64,000 nucleotides of DNA from Knoellia sinensis KCTC 19936 (GTDB lineage Bacteria; Actinomycetota; Actinomycetes; Actinomycetales; Dermatophilaceae), in assembly GCF_000768705.1 (NCBI RefSeq), contig NZ_AVPJ01000010.1, positions 1-64,000 on the forward strand, written 5' to 3'. Shown here piece after piece: positions 63,624 through 64,000 of this stretch; position 1 is the stretch's first letter, and each line of letters opens with the position of its first letter. Below the pieces are notes generated by a model, which searched no databases, had not been told where the DNA came from, and saw only the letters and a program-made list of their open reading frames with translations. Position numbers and translations under genes: made by a program.

Positions 63624-64000
63624 TCAGTTCTGCCAGACGGGGGCGACCTCTCGGTGGTAGCTGCGACCGAACCCCTTGCTGAGGATGAACCTCACCGGCG
63701 CCGGCACGGTGTCCGCGAGCGCGTCGAGAACCACCGGATCTCCACCGTCCTGGAGCCAGGCGAAGAGCTCACCGGCGAAGAATGGGCTGCCCTTGCGGAG
63801 CTGGCGTTCGACGGCCTTCCACTCCGGCGTCTCCATGCGTTCGGTGATGACGGGCATGACGTCGTTTTCCTCGTGGTCGAGGTGGCTGACCGTCACTCGC
63901 GTCGTCTCAGCGACGGCATCGGCGCCGGCCAGCGCCACCGCTGACGTGGGATCGGCCACGAGTGCGTCCAGGGCAGACGTCGCGGCGTCGAGGCCCGCGG
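63624..64000 (-). CDS. Hemerythrin-like (HHE) domain protein, partial
   Basis: The C-terminal part of a helical HHE protein that runs off the window. VSHLDHEENDVMPVITERM carries the paired histidines/glutamates of a hemerythrin metal site, and FAWLQDGGDPVVLDALADTVPAPVRF follows. Coding sequence continues in frame to the window edge (ATSALDALVADPTSAVAL), so the start is outside. Such proteins bind di-iron/O2 or nitric oxide. Confidence 0.8.
   Translation of the reverse strand, partial: AGLDAATSALDALVADPTSAVALAGADAVAETTRVTVSHLDHEENDVMPVITERMETPEWKAVERQLRKGSPFFAGELFAWLQDGGDPVVLDALADTVPAPVRFILSKGFGRSYHREVAPVWQN

Overview
The window is chromosomal DNA of a high-GC Gram-positive bacterium, almost certainly an actinobacterium. 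Support: strong GC bias, many GTG starts, tightly packed operons with 4-nt ATGA/GTGA overlaps, a bifunctional-type dCTP deaminase, a FadE5-like acyl-CoA dehydrogenase, an Hdr-like Fe-S membrane protein, ECF sigma/zinc anti-sigma pairs and WYL regulators. The overall style suggests Micrococcales (Intrasporangiaceae-like), but this is an impression rather than a phylogenetic result.

Layout. 1-3.3 kb: DNA repair (ogt), an LCP wall-assembly ligase, a cold-shock protein, a long hairpin and tRNA-Ser(UGA). 3.4-14 kb: the most unusual locus. One minus-strand operon encodes a trypsin-like protein, an APH-fold kinase, a HopA1-family lyase and a LanC-like cyclase, which together resemble split (class V-like) lanthionine synthetase parts. 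Divergent from it lies a plus-strand operon of subtilase, ECF sigma factor, a small unknown protein and a TPR-CHAT (caspase-like) protease. The trypsin-like protein carries seven consecutive T-R-x(3,4)-C units and four WGDGIS repeats in its C-terminal tail. The subtilase carries six GWGDGI repeats. I read the two operons as one proteolysis and lanthionine-modification system whose likely substrate is the tail of the trypsin-like protein.

14-26 kb: cysK-cysE, a 1255-residue Fe-S oxidoreductase with a DPWDEP-repeat tail, and a thiamine block (TPP riboswitch, thiC, MFS transporter, thiM, thiE, with divergent thiD). 26-33 kb: an osmoprotectant ABC importer and a Ugp-like glycerol-phosphate/sugar ABC importer without its ATPase. 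33-40 kb: amidase, two drug-type MFS exporters, alpha/beta hydrolase, cutA, dcd and a WYL regulator.

40.2-42.4 kb: a decayed element bounded by the 3' part of tRNA-Gly(CCC) and a degenerate copy of it. It holds a VapBC pair and a CopG antitoxin with a frameshifted toxin. 42.5-47.4 kb: a soluble Ser/Thr kinase, acetyltransferase, signal peptidase I, a membrane protein and a Tat-exported multicopper oxidase. 47.7-56.5 kb: one nine-gene operon combining pterin/flavin-type enzymes (PTPS, GTP cyclohydrolase II, RibD-like reductase) with a glycosyltransferase, two methyltransferases, a flippase-like membrane protein, a dehydrogenase and a CDP-alcohol phosphatidyltransferase/LTA-synthase-like fusion. 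It may make an undescribed glycolipid or cofactor-lipid.

56.7-64 kb: a small membrane protein, a 17-copy 29-bp tandem array, an ECF sigma/anti-sigma pair, a polysaccharide deacetylase, a DUF6584-like protein, fadE5, a small GNAT and the C-terminal part of a hemerythrin-like protein. Two sequence signals run across the window: about 39 copies of the octamer GTATGCCG/CGGCATAC, and an intergenic element with core CACCCAATTGGACG at convergent gene ends.
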